Positions 43,365-52,084 of a stretch of 64,000 bases of DNA are shown piece after piece. A program made the position numbers and the translations under genes. The notes beneath the pieces were generated by a model. It was not told the origin of the DNA. It saw nothing but the letters and a program-made list of their open reading frames with translations, and ran no database searches. Source of the DNA: CAYHPR01 sp964358895 (GTDB lineage Archaea > Micrarchaeota > Micrarchaeia > CABMEP01); the NCBI GenBank assembly GCA_964358895.1, contig CAYHPR010000003.1, positions 26,270-90,269 of the forward strand, read 5' to 3'. Each line of letters starts with the position of its first letter. Positions within the stretch are counted from its first letter, which is position 1.

Positions 43365-44294
43365 TTACGTTTGGTCTACGTATGTCTTTATTCCTTTGAC
43401 AAATTTAATTGCACTAACTCCTGCATTGCAACCTTCTCCAACAGATTTTGCAACCTGGACATTCCCGCCCGTACAGCTTCCAGCTGCATAAACTCCTTCA
43501 AGATTTGTTTTTCCATCTCTATCGATAACAAGAAATCCTTCATCCATTATTATTCCAAGTTTGTTTGAAAAATCAAGACCTGTCGCTGTGCCCATTGCAA
43601 CAAAAACAGCATTTATACTCATCTCAGATCCGTCAGCCATCTGAAGTGATTCAACCCTTTCCTTACCTTTGATAGAAACAGCCTTTCCAGTTATCATCTT
43701 TACATTTTTCTTTTTGAGTTCTTCCATAAGCTGCGGTGTAATTTCAAATGCTGTTCTCTGAGAGATTAATGCCACATTCGGTGTCAGGCCAGTCATTTCT
43801 ATTGCTTCTTCAGCAGCTAGGTTGCCGTGGCCAACAATGGCAACAGTCTTTCCCTTATAGAAAAAGCCGTCACAACTTACGCAGTAATGTACTCCCTTTC
43901 CTTTGAATGCTTCTTCTCCTTCAGCACCAGATTTCTTGTATTGTGTTCCTGTCGCGAGTATTAATGTCTTTGTTCTGAATTCCCTTGCGTCTGAAGTTTT
44001 AATCTTGAAAGTTTTTGTTTCTTCTTCCTGAACAGAATTAACAATTTCACCTGGCATAATCACTTCTGCCCCATATTCCTTTACTTGCTCGATTCCTCTT
44101 TCAAGTATATCGATTCCTGTTTTATGATTTAGTCCAATATAATTACCAACATTCTCTGCATCAGCAAACATGCTGTCTTTTATGTCACCAATAACCAGTG
44201 TCTTAAGTCCAGCTCTTGCAGTATAAACTGCAGCGGTCAAGCCAGCCATTCCAATTCCAATTACAATTGTATCATAAATCGGTAGTTCTACCAT
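43365..44294 (-). CDS. trxB: Thioredoxin reductase-like FAD disulfide oxidoreductase
   Basis: A 309-residue two-domain flavoprotein. FAD-binding 'IVIGIGMAGLTAAVYTARAG' at 10-29, redox-active Cys138 and Cys141 in 'YCVSCDGFF', an NAD(P) domain 'VAIVGHGNLAAEEAIEM', and the C-terminal FAD motif 'LEGVYAAGSCTGG'. The NAD(P) motif is GHGNLA and the site is CVSC rather than CATC, so cofactor and partner may differ from bacterial TrxB. It would supply reducing power to cytoplasmic thiol proteins and, through CcdA, to the envelope. Confidence 0.85.
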   Translation of the reverse strand: MVELPIYDTIVIGIGMAGLTAAVYTARAGLKTLVIGDIKDSMFADAENVGNYIGLNHKTGIDILERGIEQVKEYGAEVIMPGEIVNSVQEEETKTFKIKTSDAREFRTKTLILATGTQYKKSGAEGEEAFKGKGVHYCVSCDGFFYKGKTVAIVGHGNLAAEEAIEMTGLTPNVALISQRTAFEITPQLMEELKKKNVKMITGKAVSIKGKERVESLQMADGSEMSINAVFVAMGTATGLDFSNKLGIIMDEGFLVIDRDGKTNLEGVYAAGSCTGGNVQVAKSVGEGCNAGVSAIKFVKGIKTYVDQT

Positions 44295-44328
44295 ATTTGC
44301 TTTTGGTATAATGTATTTAATTATTTAT

Positions 44329-44631
44329 CTAAAAGCTGTCTGCAGTTTTATGCAGCATTTTTTTGGCAGTTTGTAGAGCTTGTTTTCCTTCCTTAGTAAT
44401 AGTATAATATATCCGTCTTCCTTTCTCAGTTTTTTTGACATATCCTTCATTTTCTAATTTGTAAAGTACGACGTAAGGTGTGATAAAACCAGGGATCCAC
44501 CCAAATTCTTTTTCTATTTCATCTGCCACAGTGTATCCGTGCAGTTTTCTTTTCGAAACCAAGGATAAGATATATATCCACGTATTTGAGCGTGTTAAGC
44601 TGTCCTCTAAACGTTCGAGCGGTTTTACCAT
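44329..44631 (-). CDS. PadR family transcriptional regulator
   Basis: A 100-residue winged-helix protein: 'WIYILSLVSKRKLHGYTVADEIEKEF' and 'TPYVVLYKLENEGYVKKTEKGRRIYYTITKEGKQAL', the PadR wing. The C-terminal helix would dimerise. It is divergent from the inositol-1-phosphate synthase gene, with only 53 bases between the start codons, so it probably controls that promoter and its own; it stands 34 bases upstream of the thioredoxin reductase gene on the same strand. Confidence 0.85.
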   Translation of the reverse strand: MVKPLERLEDSLTRSNTWIYILSLVSKRKLHGYTVADEIEKEFGWIPGFITPYVVLYKLENEGYVKKTEKGRRIYYTITKEGKQALQTAKKMLHKTADSF

Positions 44632-44652
44632 ATCTGAATGTTGAGAGGTAGG

Positions 44653-44662
44653 CTTATATATT
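44653..44662 (+). promoter_or_regulatory. TATA box of the inositol-1-phosphate synthase gene
   Basis: CTTATATATT is centred 27 bases before the GTG at 44685 and supports a leaderless mRNA with a GTG start. It lies between two divergent genes, next to the PadR start. Confidence 0.5.
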
Positions 44663-44684
44663 TTATGTCCGTGAAGTATTTTAC

Positions 44685-45983
44685 GTGTATAAAACAGTTA
44701 TAGAAAAACCTAACGGCAAACTCGGCGTGTTACTTGTAGGACTTGGTGCAGTGAGCACTACATTTATTGCAGGAGTTGAATCTATCAAGAAAGGACAAGC
44801 CAAACCTTTTGGCAGCCTTACACAGATGCAGACCATTCGTATAGGCAAACGTACCGAAGGAAAATCACCATTGATTAAAGATTTTGTTCCATTAGCTAAA
44901 CTTGATGATTTAGTTTTCGGAGCATGGGACCCAATTCCTGACGATGCTTATACTGCTGCATTAAAGGCAGGAGTTTTAGAGGAAGAATTGCTGAAAAAGG
45001 TGAAAACTGAGCTCATTAAAATAAAACCAATGTCTGCAGTATTTGATAGCAAGTATGTTCGCAATTTATCTGGCAGCAATATAAAGAAAAATAAAAATAA
45101 GTTCGAATTAGCTGGAGCCTTGATAAAAGATATTAAAGCATTTATGAAAAATAGCAGATGTGAGAGAGCAGTCATGGTTTGGTGTGGTTCTACAGAAATT
45201 TATGTTGAACAAAAGGACTGTCACAAATCTATCAAATCCTTTGAAAATGCTATGGAAAGAAATGCCGAAGAAATTACACCTTCAATGATCTATGCCTATG
45301 CAGCAATAAAGTGCGGAGTTCCTTTTGCAAACGGCTCACCAAATCTTACAGTTGATGTTCCTGCAATTGTTGAATTAGCTAAACTACATAATGTGCCAAT
45401 TGTAGGAAAAGATTTCAAAACAGGTCAGACTCTTATGAAAACTGTATTAGCACCTGCATTGAAGGCAAGAATGCTTGGTTTGAATGGATGGTTTTCAACA
45501 AATATTCTGGGGAATCGCGACGGTCTTGTTCTTGAAGATCCAGAAAGTTTTAAGACAAAACAAAAATCAAAGTTATCTGTTTTGGATAACATTCTGCAGC
45601 CTAAAATCTATCCGGATCTGTATGGAAAATTTAAGCATATTGTAAATATTAATTATTATCCTCCCCGTGGTGACAGCAAGGAAGGTTGGGATAATATAGA
45701 CATCTTCGGTTGGTTAGGATACCCTATGCAGATCAAAATCAATTTTCTATGTCGCGATTCAATTCTTGCAGCTCCAATTGTACTAGATCTTGTTCTTTTC
45801 ATGGATCTCGCAAAGCGAAGTGGTATGAGCGGAGTTCAGGAGTGGTTATCATTCTATTTCAAAAGTCCTATGACTTCGGGTAGTTATCCTGAACATGACC
45901 TTTTTATTCAACACATGATGCTCAAAAACAAGTTACGCAGTTTGATGAGTGCACCTTTAGTCACACATCACGAGTTAGATTAG
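44685..45983 (+). CDS. Myo-inositol-1-phosphate synthase
   Basis: A 432-residue NAD-dependent enzyme: 'KLGVLLVGLGAVSTTFIAGVESI' Rossmann start, 'LDDLVFGAWDPIPDDAYTAALKAGVL', 'TPSMIYAYAAIKCGVPFANGSPNLT', 'GKDFKTGQTLMKTVLAPALKARML' (active-site Lys/Thr loop) and 'LCRDSILAAPIVLDLVLFMDLA'. It turns glucose-6-phosphate into inositol-1-phosphate, which archaea use for archaetidylinositol lipids and di-inositol phosphate. The start is GTG 44685. No lipid-linking enzyme lies nearby. Confidence 0.93.
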   Translation: MYKTVIEKPNGKLGVLLVGLGAVSTTFIAGVESIKKGQAKPFGSLTQMQTIRIGKRTEGKSPLIKDFVPLAKLDDLVFGAWDPIPDDAYTAALKAGVLEEELLKKVKTELIKIKPMSAVFDSKYVRNLSGSNIKKNKNKFELAGALIKDIKAFMKNSRCERAVMVWCGSTEIYVEQKDCHKSIKSFENAMERNAEEITPSMIYAYAAIKCGVPFANGSPNLTVDVPAIVELAKLHNVPIVGKDFKTGQTLMKTVLAPALKARMLGLNGWFSTNILGNRDGLVLEDPESFKTKQKSKLSVLDNILQPKIYPDLYGKFKHIVNINYYPPRGDSKEGWDNIDIFGWLGYPMQIKINFLCRDSILAAPIVLDLVLFMDLAKRSGMSGVQEWLSFYFKSPMTSGSYPEHDLFIQHMMLKNKLRSLMSAPLVTHHELD

Positions 45984-46013
45984 TATTTAACTATTTCTCT
46001 GCAACTTTATTTC

Positions 46014-47156
46014 ATGCAAGTTGAAGCAAGCCCTCTTTGGCCGCATAATACTGATTTTCCGAAGCTAGCAGGAGACCTTAAAGTTGATGTAGCGATAGTC
46101 GGCGGAGGAATAGCCGGAATTTCTTCTGCGTTTTTTCTTGGATTGAGAGGTTACAAAGTTGCACTTGTTGAATCGGAACAAATAGCATCTGCAGCAACAG
46201 GTGCCAGTTCTGGTACACTTTTTTATGGAAGTGAAACAGATTTTCAGGAATCCATTAAGCGCTATGGTATTGATTCTGCTAAAGCACTTTTCAGTGAAAC
46301 AAAGAGTGGAATAGAATTCATGATTGATCTGATCAAGAAAGAGAATATTTCTTGTGGGCTGCGAGAACCCGGGATAATATTCGCAGCGAAAAATGAAGCA
46401 GAAGCTGCTTATTTAGAAAAAGAACAGGAAACTGCTAAGCAGTTTGGAATAAATGGGAAAATTCTTGATAGCAATGAAATTGCAAATGTGTTCAAAGGTA
46501 AACAGTTCATTTCTGGAGCAGAATATTACTGTGGACAAATTCATCCTGGTCAATTTGTTGGAGCTATTAGTCAGATAATCAATCCAAGATTTGGCGTCCA
46601 GATTTATGAGAATACTCCTATGTTGAGCTACAGTGATAACGGGGCGAGTGCGATAGTTAAGACAGAGAACGGTAGCATAAAAGCTGACAAAGTTATTGTA
46701 GCTACAAACATCAAACCATTCTACGGACTTGAAAAACACTTTTTTGTTGAGAACAGCACAGTTATCCCTAGCAAACATCTTGGCGACAGAGTCAAAGAGA
46801 TTATGCCAGTTGACAAAATAATCGAAACTCTTGAAGAGAAATACGATATTATGTATCTGCAAGAAGGTCGTCTTTTCTTAGAGCTTTACAGTGCAAAAGG
46901 AGCCCAGGAAAAGATAAAGGAATATTTTCCTTCTTGGTTGGAATTCGATATCAATGGCCAGTGGGGTGATTCTTGGTCTAAGACAAAGGATATGCTACCT
47001 ATCGTTGGTCATGTCACATCAAATATTATCGCACAGGTTGCAATGGGTGATCAAGGAATAGTTATGGGATTCACTACGGGCAGACGAATGGCAGACATAA
47101 TAGAAAAGAAATCCGATCCATTTATCGAAATGCTTTCACCTAAACGTTTTGGCTAA
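46014..47156 (+). CDS. FAD-dependent oxidoreductase (DAO family)
   Basis: A 380-residue protein with 'VDVAIVGGGIAGISSAFFLGLRGYKVALVE' dinucleotide-binding motif at about 25-54, 'ASAATGASSGTLFYG' as in D-amino acid or glycine oxidase-like proteins (Pfam DAO), and the C-terminal 'MLPIVGHVTSNIIAQVAMGDQGIVMGFTTGRRMADII'. It oxidises an amine or hydroxy acid with FAD; the substrate is unknown. It follows the inositol-1-phosphate synthase by 30 bases but no link in function is evident. Confidence 0.75.
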   Translation: MQVEASPLWPHNTDFPKLAGDLKVDVAIVGGGIAGISSAFFLGLRGYKVALVESEQIASAATGASSGTLFYGSETDFQESIKRYGIDSAKALFSETKSGIEFMIDLIKKENISCGLREPGIIFAAKNEAEAAYLEKEQETAKQFGINGKILDSNEIANVFKGKQFISGAEYYCGQIHPGQFVGAISQIINPRFGVQIYENTPMLSYSDNGASAIVKTENGSIKADKVIVATNIKPFYGLEKHFFVENSTVIPSKHLGDRVKEIMPVDKIIETLEEKYDIMYLQEGRLFLELYSAKGAQEKIKEYFPSWLEFDINGQWGDSWSKTKDMLPIVGHVTSNIIAQVAMGDQGIVMGFTTGRRMADIIEKKSDPFIEMLSPKRFG

Positions 47157-47227
47157 CATTCCCTCTCTAATAAAAGGCTTTTCTTGCAATTATTACTGAG
47201 AGTATTTGAATACATATTAGTGATTTT

Positions 47228-48412
47228 ATGGTTAAATCAGGTAAGAAAATTCACGTTATTTCTGAACGAACGGCTGAACTTCCGCGCACAATCTTTTCAC
47301 GGTTTATCGGCATGCGAGACAAAAATATTATTTCACTTGGTCCCGGTGAGCCTGATTTTTCAACACCTGCTAATGTTAATGCAGCTGCAAAACGTGCAAT
47401 AGATAAGGGATATACTGGTTACACGAGGTCTGAAGGTCTTATCGAACTAAGGGAAGCTATTTCAAGGAAAATTAAGCGAGAAAATAATCTTAGATTAGAT
47501 GATCCAGAAAAGAATATCCATGTGACTACTGGTTCTACTGAGGGAATCCTAATGTCTGTCCTTGCAGCGATAGATCCGACCGAGGATGTACTTGTTCCAA
47601 ATCCAGGTTTCCTTGCTTATACTCCTACAATAGAACTTGTTGATGTGCAAGCAACCAGTTACATGCTAAACGATGAATCTGGTTTCCAGATTGATGTCGA
47701 TAAGCTAAAAAAATTAATTACCCCAAAAACGCTTGGAATTATAGTTAACACTCCTTCAAACCCTACTGGCACAGTTCTTTCTAGAAAAGTACTTGAGGAA
47801 ATTGCAGACATGGCAATTGAAAACGACTTAACAATTATCAGTGACGAAGCATACGAAGCTTTTGCGTTTGGAAAATCTAAGCATATTTCTATTGGTTCCT
47901 TCAACGGACTTGAGAACCACGTCATCAGCCTTTATTCAGTTTCTAAGACCTATGCAATGCCTGGCTGGCGTATCGGTTATGTGGTTGCACCTGAAAAAGT
48001 AATTGAAAGTATGAACAAAATGCACACTTACACCACGCTTTGTGCACCGTCTATCTCTCAGTTTGCAGCTATTGAAGCGCTAACTGGTCCCCAACAGATT
48101 GTAAAGAAAATGAGTAATGAGTATGATAGAAGAAGAAAATTTATTTTGAAGCGAATTAAAGAGATAAATGGTCTCGAAGTGAAAGTTGAGCCAGAAGGAG
48201 CATTCTATGTATTCCCAAGATTCGATATCGGAAAGAAAATGACTTCAGAACAATTTTCACTCTGGTTGCTGGACAAGGCTAAAGTCGTAACGATTCCAGG
48301 TACGGAATTCGGATCAGGGGGTCAAGGTTTCATCAGATTAAGTTATGCAACTAATATGAAAAAGATTGAAATTGCAATGGACAGAATTGAGAAACTTCTT
48401 GGAAGTAGTTAG
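47228..48412 (+). CDS. Class I/II PLP aminotransferase (aspartate aminotransferase-like)
   Basis: A 394-residue fold-type I enzyme. 'ISLGPGEPDFSTPANVNAAAKRAIDKGYTGYT' at the N terminus, 'NTPSNPTGTVLS', 'ISDEAYEAFAF' and the PLP Lys240 in 'SVSKTYAMPGWRIGYV', ending with 'FIRLSYATNMKKIEIAMDRIEKL' (carboxylate-binding Arg). It belongs to subgroup I-gamma (AspC/aromatic type). The substrate could be aspartate, aromatic amino acids or alanine. It lies 15 bases upstream of the DsbA-like gene on the same strand. Confidence 0.9.
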   Translation: MVKSGKKIHVISERTAELPRTIFSRFIGMRDKNIISLGPGEPDFSTPANVNAAAKRAIDKGYTGYTRSEGLIELREAISRKIKRENNLRLDDPEKNIHVTTGSTEGILMSVLAAIDPTEDVLVPNPGFLAYTPTIELVDVQATSYMLNDESGFQIDVDKLKKLITPKTLGIIVNTPSNPTGTVLSRKVLEEIADMAIENDLTIISDEAYEAFAFGKSKHISIGSFNGLENHVISLYSVSKTYAMPGWRIGYVVAPEKVIESMNKMHTYTTLCAPSISQFAAIEALTGPQQIVKKMSNEYDRRRKFILKRIKEINGLEVKVEPEGAFYVFPRFDIGKKMTSEQFSLWLLDKAKVVTIPGTEFGSGGQGFIRLSYATNMKKIEIAMDRIEKLLGSS

Positions 48413-48427
48413 GAAAGAAGTGATAAT

Positions 48428-49186
48428 ATGGCAATTCAAATTAAACAAGAACAACCGCAAGCATCTGATAAACTTCTAATGGTATTCGGTATAGCTATTG
48501 TGCTTTTTGTGTTTGTATTGCTGCTTTTGATTTTTCTAGGAAAACCCTCTGCACAAAAAATTACAAATGATACTAATGCAACAACCCCGGCGGTTGAAGT
48601 TACTAATCAAACTTCTTCAATATCAACTTCACCTTTTGGCAGCAGCAGTTCAAAAACGCCTGTCAGTATTGCAGGTAAACCAATTTATGGTGCATCAAAT
48701 CCAAAAGTTTTACTTGTTGTTTTCGACGATTTTCAATGTCCATTCTGCTCACGTTTTCATCCTTCTGTTAAGCAAGCACTTTCAGATCATCCTTCATCAC
48801 TTGGTTTGGTTATCAAAAATTTTCCATTAAGTATTCATGAAAATGCAAGAAAGGCGGCAGAAGCTTACGAATGTGCTCTTGATCAAGGAAACGAATTCGG
48901 TCTCAAAATGGCAGATACACTCTTCCTCAGTCAATCGGATTTATCCGAATCAGCGTTGAAAAGTTATGCTAAAAATATAGGTTTAGATCCAATTAAATTT
49001 GATTCTTGTTTGGCTTCTGGAGTAAAAGCATCACTTATTGAAACAGATTATCAAGAAGGTATTTCTTTAGGTGTTTCAGGAACTCCGACCTCATTTATCG
49101 GTAATCAAAAGATTGTTGGCGCTCAGCCTTATTCTGTCCTTAAGCAGGCCATTGACGCTGAATTGGTAAAAGCTACAGCAGATTAA
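48428..49186 (+). CDS. Membrane-anchored DsbA-like thiol oxidoreductase
   Basis: A 252-residue protein: one membrane helix (17-38), a Ser/Thr-rich linker, then a thioredoxin fold with an inserted helical domain. The active site is 'FQCPFCSRFHP' (Cys104, Cys107) and the cis-Pro loop is 'GVSGTPTSFI'. The arrangement fits DsbA/DsbG-like proteins facing the outside that form or isomerise disulfides in secreted proteins. It stands next to CcdA- and DipZ-type genes. Its end overlaps the convergent ZIP-like gene by 14 bases. Confidence 0.85.
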   Translation: MAIQIKQEQPQASDKLLMVFGIAIVLFVFVLLLLIFLGKPSAQKITNDTNATTPAVEVTNQTSSISTSPFGSSSSKTPVSIAGKPIYGASNPKVLLVVFDDFQCPFCSRFHPSVKQALSDHPSSLGLVIKNFPLSIHENARKAAEAYECALDQGNEFGLKMADTLFLSQSDLSESALKSYAKNIGLDPIKFDSCLASGVKASLIETDYQEGISLGVSGTPTSFIGNQKIVGAQPYSVLKQAIDAELVKATAD

Positions 49187-49853
49187 ATGCCCACACTAGT
49201 GCAGCATAAAGAAGAACTCCATAAAAGAACCATGACGGCCTTCCTTTTTTACCAGATGGGATTTCATCACGTACTACGACATAGAATATTGCCCCAACTG
49301 CGAAGGCAAACAAATAATTGAAGACTGAAGAATAATCTGGAAGAAGAGAAGGTGCAACCGCGCCAAATATTGGTGCCGATGCAAGAAGTACAGCTGCAAC
49401 TGTAGATCGTTGTAAAACGGAAGGTAACTTTTCAAGCAGTGTAGTGCTGAATAATGTATGGACAGCGACAGGGATCAAGAAGAGTAAAAGTGCTACGGGA
49501 TTCGCCTGAAAGAAATAGAATGCAACTCCGCTGAGGAAGTTGTAAATCAAGAACACTATGGTATGTATGGCATACACTTTTTCTGCTGCACTGACCGAAT
49601 AACCTCTTTGGCTGAAATATTTTTCTACCATGTGAACTAGCACAAAACCTGCAAGGACAATATAAAATTCTAGTGGAAGTCCCTTTACGTTACCATAAAC
49701 TGCTGGAAAAAGAGTTAGAAACATGTACGAAACCATCATTCCTGCAGCAAATGAAATAAGTGTAGGTTTCTTCGGTATTTTTTCTGTTATTTTTTCAGAG
49801 AAAAAAGTAATAAGTGTTAGTATTACTGCTGCAATAAATCCAAACACTCTCAT
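49173..49853 (-). CDS. ZIP-like membrane protein
   Basis: A 226-residue protein with about seven or eight helices. 'LISFAAGMMVSYMFLTLFPAV', 'FVLVHMVEKYF', 'IHTIVFLIYNFLSG' and 'FAFAVGAIFYVVVRDEIPSG' follow the ZIP family pattern, including the last-but-one helix with 'VGAIFYVVVRDEIP'. The metal-binding His of helices 4 and 5 may be in 'AIHTIVF' and 'VAVHTLF'. It could be a divalent metal transporter, but helix 5 lacks the usual HExxH, so transport is not certain. Confidence 0.5.
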   Translation of the reverse strand: MRVFGFIAAVILTLITFFSEKITEKIPKKPTLISFAAGMMVSYMFLTLFPAVYGNVKGLPLEFYIVLAGFVLVHMVEKYFSQRGYSVSAAEKVYAIHTIVFLIYNFLSGVAFYFFQANPVALLLFLIPVAVHTLFSTTLLEKLPSVLQRSTVAAVLLASAPIFGAVAPSLLPDYSSVFNYLFAFAVGAIFYVVVRDEIPSGKKGRPSWFFYGVLLYAALVWAFNLL

Positions 49854-49915
49854 CGCCCCATTTCTTTTTGTAGTTGTGTTTTAAACATTTATCTTCTATA
49901 CTCTTACATAAGACT

Positions 49916-50578
49916 ATGGTACATTTATTAGCATTAGCGTTTCCTGCTGGGGTTGCAGCATTTTTTAACCCCTGTGGATTTATCGTCCTTGTTGCTTACG
50001 TAACTAATTATCTTAAAGAAAAAAACTTTAAGGAAGGAAGTTGGAAAGCGATGGTCGAGGGGGCAAAAGCAGGGATACTCGCAACAATTGGATTTGTCTT
50101 ACTTTTTGTTTCAGTTGGTATGGCGTTCACATTTTTAGGAAGAGGGTTGGCGCTTTTTATTCCTCAATTCATTTCTTTGGTTGGAGTTGGACTTATTCTG
50201 CTCGGAATAGGCTACTGGTTCGGCAAGATATATCTATCCGTTCCAACAGCTACACCAACTGAGAAAAGACCTTCATTTGTATTCTATGGCATATTCTACG
50301 CAATAGCTTCATTAGGTTGCGTTCTTCCGATATTTTTAGCAGTTCTTTCTGCTTCTCTCACTGAATCAGTTCAAGATGCATTTCTGGTTTTTGTTACGTA
50401 TGCCATTGGAATGGGAACTGCAATGATCACTGTGACTTCTATTCTTGCGTTTTCAAAAGAAACTATTATCGGCTACACAAAGAAAATAGAACCACACATA
50501 GATAAGCTCAATGCAGTCGTACTTATCCTTGTCGGGACTTATCTCATACTAAGAAACTATTTCGGAGTACCGATCTAA
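49916..50578 (+). CDS. CcdA-type thiol-electron transporter
   Basis: A 220-residue protein with six helices. 'GVAAFFNPCGFIVLVAYV' in helix 1 and 'SLGCVLPIFLAVL' in helix 4 hold the paired Cys of the CcdA/DsbD membrane domain that carries electrons from cytoplasmic thioredoxin to the outside. ATG 49916 gives the family N terminus. It is the first of two CcdA-like genes on this strand within 2 kb and may serve a different partner from the second. Confidence 0.8.
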   Translation: MVHLLALAFPAGVAAFFNPCGFIVLVAYVTNYLKEKNFKEGSWKAMVEGAKAGILATIGFVLLFVSVGMAFTFLGRGLALFIPQFISLVGVGLILLGIGYWFGKIYLSVPTATPTEKRPSFVFYGIFYAIASLGCVLPIFLAVLSASLTESVQDAFLVFVTYAIGMGTAMITVTSILAFSKETIIGYTKKIEPHIDKLNAVVLILVGTYLILRNYFGVPI

Positions 50579-50594
50579 TACAGGTAGGGATTAG

Positions 50595-51329
50595 ATGAAA
50601 AAGGTCCGGAAGGTATCTATAGTATTGTTTTTAATTATCTTCATATATGGTTGTATTCAGTTAGAGCAGAACATGAATGCAGGTGAAATAGATATGACAA
50701 GTTCAGATATTGATCTTACAACTTCCGATGGGGTAAACATAAAGGCAACCTACTACAAGGGAAATTCTTCAAATGGCATAGTTCTTTTACACATGTTATC
50801 TCGGACAAGAAAGGACTGGGAACCATTCGCAAATGAGCTTCAGGGAAAAGGATACAATGTAATCTCAATTGATCTTAGAGGACATGGCCAATCGAATCTT
50901 AATTGGCAGTCCTTTAATTCTAGAGATTTCAATAATATGATTGAAGATGTCAGGGCATCAAAAGATTTTCTTAATGCAAAAGGAGCAAGAGTAATAGCAA
51001 TAATCGGTGCGAGTGTAGGTGCTAATGTTGCACTTAACTATGCTGCAACAGATTCAGAGATTAAGACAGTCATAATGCTTTCACCAGGTCTTGATTACAG
51101 AGGAGTTAAAACAAACGAGACAATCCGTAACTTTAATGGACCTACCCTTCTTGTAACTAGTTCAGAAGATCTTTATTCTGTAGAGAGTGCATCTAAACTG
51201 CATAAACTTTCTGTTTCAAAAGATACGAAGCTAGAAACATATGACAATGCAGGTCATGGGACCGAGATGCTTAAGGAAAAGAAACTTCCAACGTTGATAT
51301 TTAATTGGCTGTCTAAACATCTTAAGTAG
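50595..51329 (+). CDS. Alpha/beta hydrolase lipoprotein
   Basis: A 244-residue protein. The N terminus ends in a lipobox-like 'IIFIYGC', so it is probably lipid-anchored outside the cell. The fold has 'VLLHMLSRTRKDWEPFANELQGKGYNVISIDLRGHGQS' (oxyanion region), nucleophile Ser in 'GASVGANVAL' (G-x-S-x-G), Asp in 'TSSEDLYS' and His in 'AGHGTEML'. All three catalytic residues are present. The substrate is unknown, perhaps an ester or lipid. It lies between the two CcdA genes in one operon. Confidence 0.8.
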   Translation: MKKVRKVSIVLFLIIFIYGCIQLEQNMNAGEIDMTSSDIDLTTSDGVNIKATYYKGNSSNGIVLLHMLSRTRKDWEPFANELQGKGYNVISIDLRGHGQSNLNWQSFNSRDFNNMIEDVRASKDFLNAKGARVIAIIGASVGANVALNYAATDSEIKTVIMLSPGLDYRGVKTNETIRNFNGPTLLVTSSEDLYSVESASKLHKLSVSKDTKLETYDNAGHGTEMLKEKKLPTLIFNWLSKHLK

Positions 51330-51354
51330 AGTCATTCAAATTTAGGTGTCATAC

Positions 51355-52062
51355 ATGTCAATGATGGAGCTTAGTTTTTTAGCTGCATTTATTGGGGGAT
51401 TAATTTCTTTCTTTTCTCCATGTGTTGTTCCATTGATGCCAATATTCATTGCCTATCTCTCTGGCATAAAGCCAACAGAAATTGAAAAGAAAAAGGGTAA
51501 GAGCCAGAAAACAAAAGTATTCTCAAATGCTGTAGCATTCGTTATTGGTTTTTCCATCGTCTTTATTATGCTGGGAACGATCGTTGGACTGTTGAGCCAA
51601 AGTTTTCCTGGCTTTAGATCAATTCTCTCAAAAGTAGGGGGTGTCATTATTATTGCGCTAGGTCTGCAGACTCTTGGTCTTATCAATATTCCATTTCTGT
51701 CTACGTCCTATAGAGTTAACGTAGAACGAATAACACCTTCTTATCTCAGTTCAGTTCTTATAGGTGGAGCTTTTGCGATTGGCTGGACACCTTGTGTCAG
51801 CGGAATTCTTGCATCAATATTTGTGCTAGCAAGCGTTAGTGCGTCAGCAATAGACGGAGCAGTGTTATTGGCAGTATATTCCGCCGGATTCGCCATCCCC
51901 TTTCTTATTTTAGGTTACTTCACATCTGAAGCAACTTCTTACATCAACAAATACAACAAATATCTGGGCATAGCAAACATAATAGCTGGAATCTTACTGA
52001 TAATCTTAGGAATTATTGTTTTTACTGAAAGATTTCAGGAACTTATCAGCAGATTAATCTGA
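51355..52062 (+). CDS. ccdA: CcdA, thiol-disulfide electron transporter
   Basis: A 235-residue six-helix protein with 'LISFFSPCVVPLMPIFIAYLSG' and 'AIGWTPCVSGILASIFVLAS', the two PC motifs that define canonical CcdA. It passes electrons from a cytoplasmic thioredoxin to an outer partner; the next gene, 22 bases downstream, encodes a DipZ/TlpA-like thioredoxin that fits this role. ATG 51355 after AGGTGT is preferred to GTG 51346. Confidence 0.9.
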   Translation: MSMMELSFLAAFIGGLISFFSPCVVPLMPIFIAYLSGIKPTEIEKKKGKSQKTKVFSNAVAFVIGFSIVFIMLGTIVGLLSQSFPGFRSILSKVGGVIIIALGLQTLGLINIPFLSTSYRVNVERITPSYLSSVLIGGAFAIGWTPCVSGILASIFVLASVSASAIDGAVLLAVYSAGFAIPFLILGYFTSEATSYINKYNKYLGIANIIAGILLIILGIIVFTERFQELISRLI

Positions 52063-52084
52063 TGAGAGTATCGAGTCGGATAGA

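Noticed and set aside
46413..46862. 149-codon minus-strand frame within the FAD oxidoreductase gene
   Set aside because: Fully covered by a conserved gene on the other strand; product rich in Cys, Phe and Asn with no motif.
49173..49853. Confident ZIP zinc transporter call
   Set aside because: Helix pattern fits, but the metal-binding HExxH of helix 5 is not visible, so it is listed only as ZIP-like.
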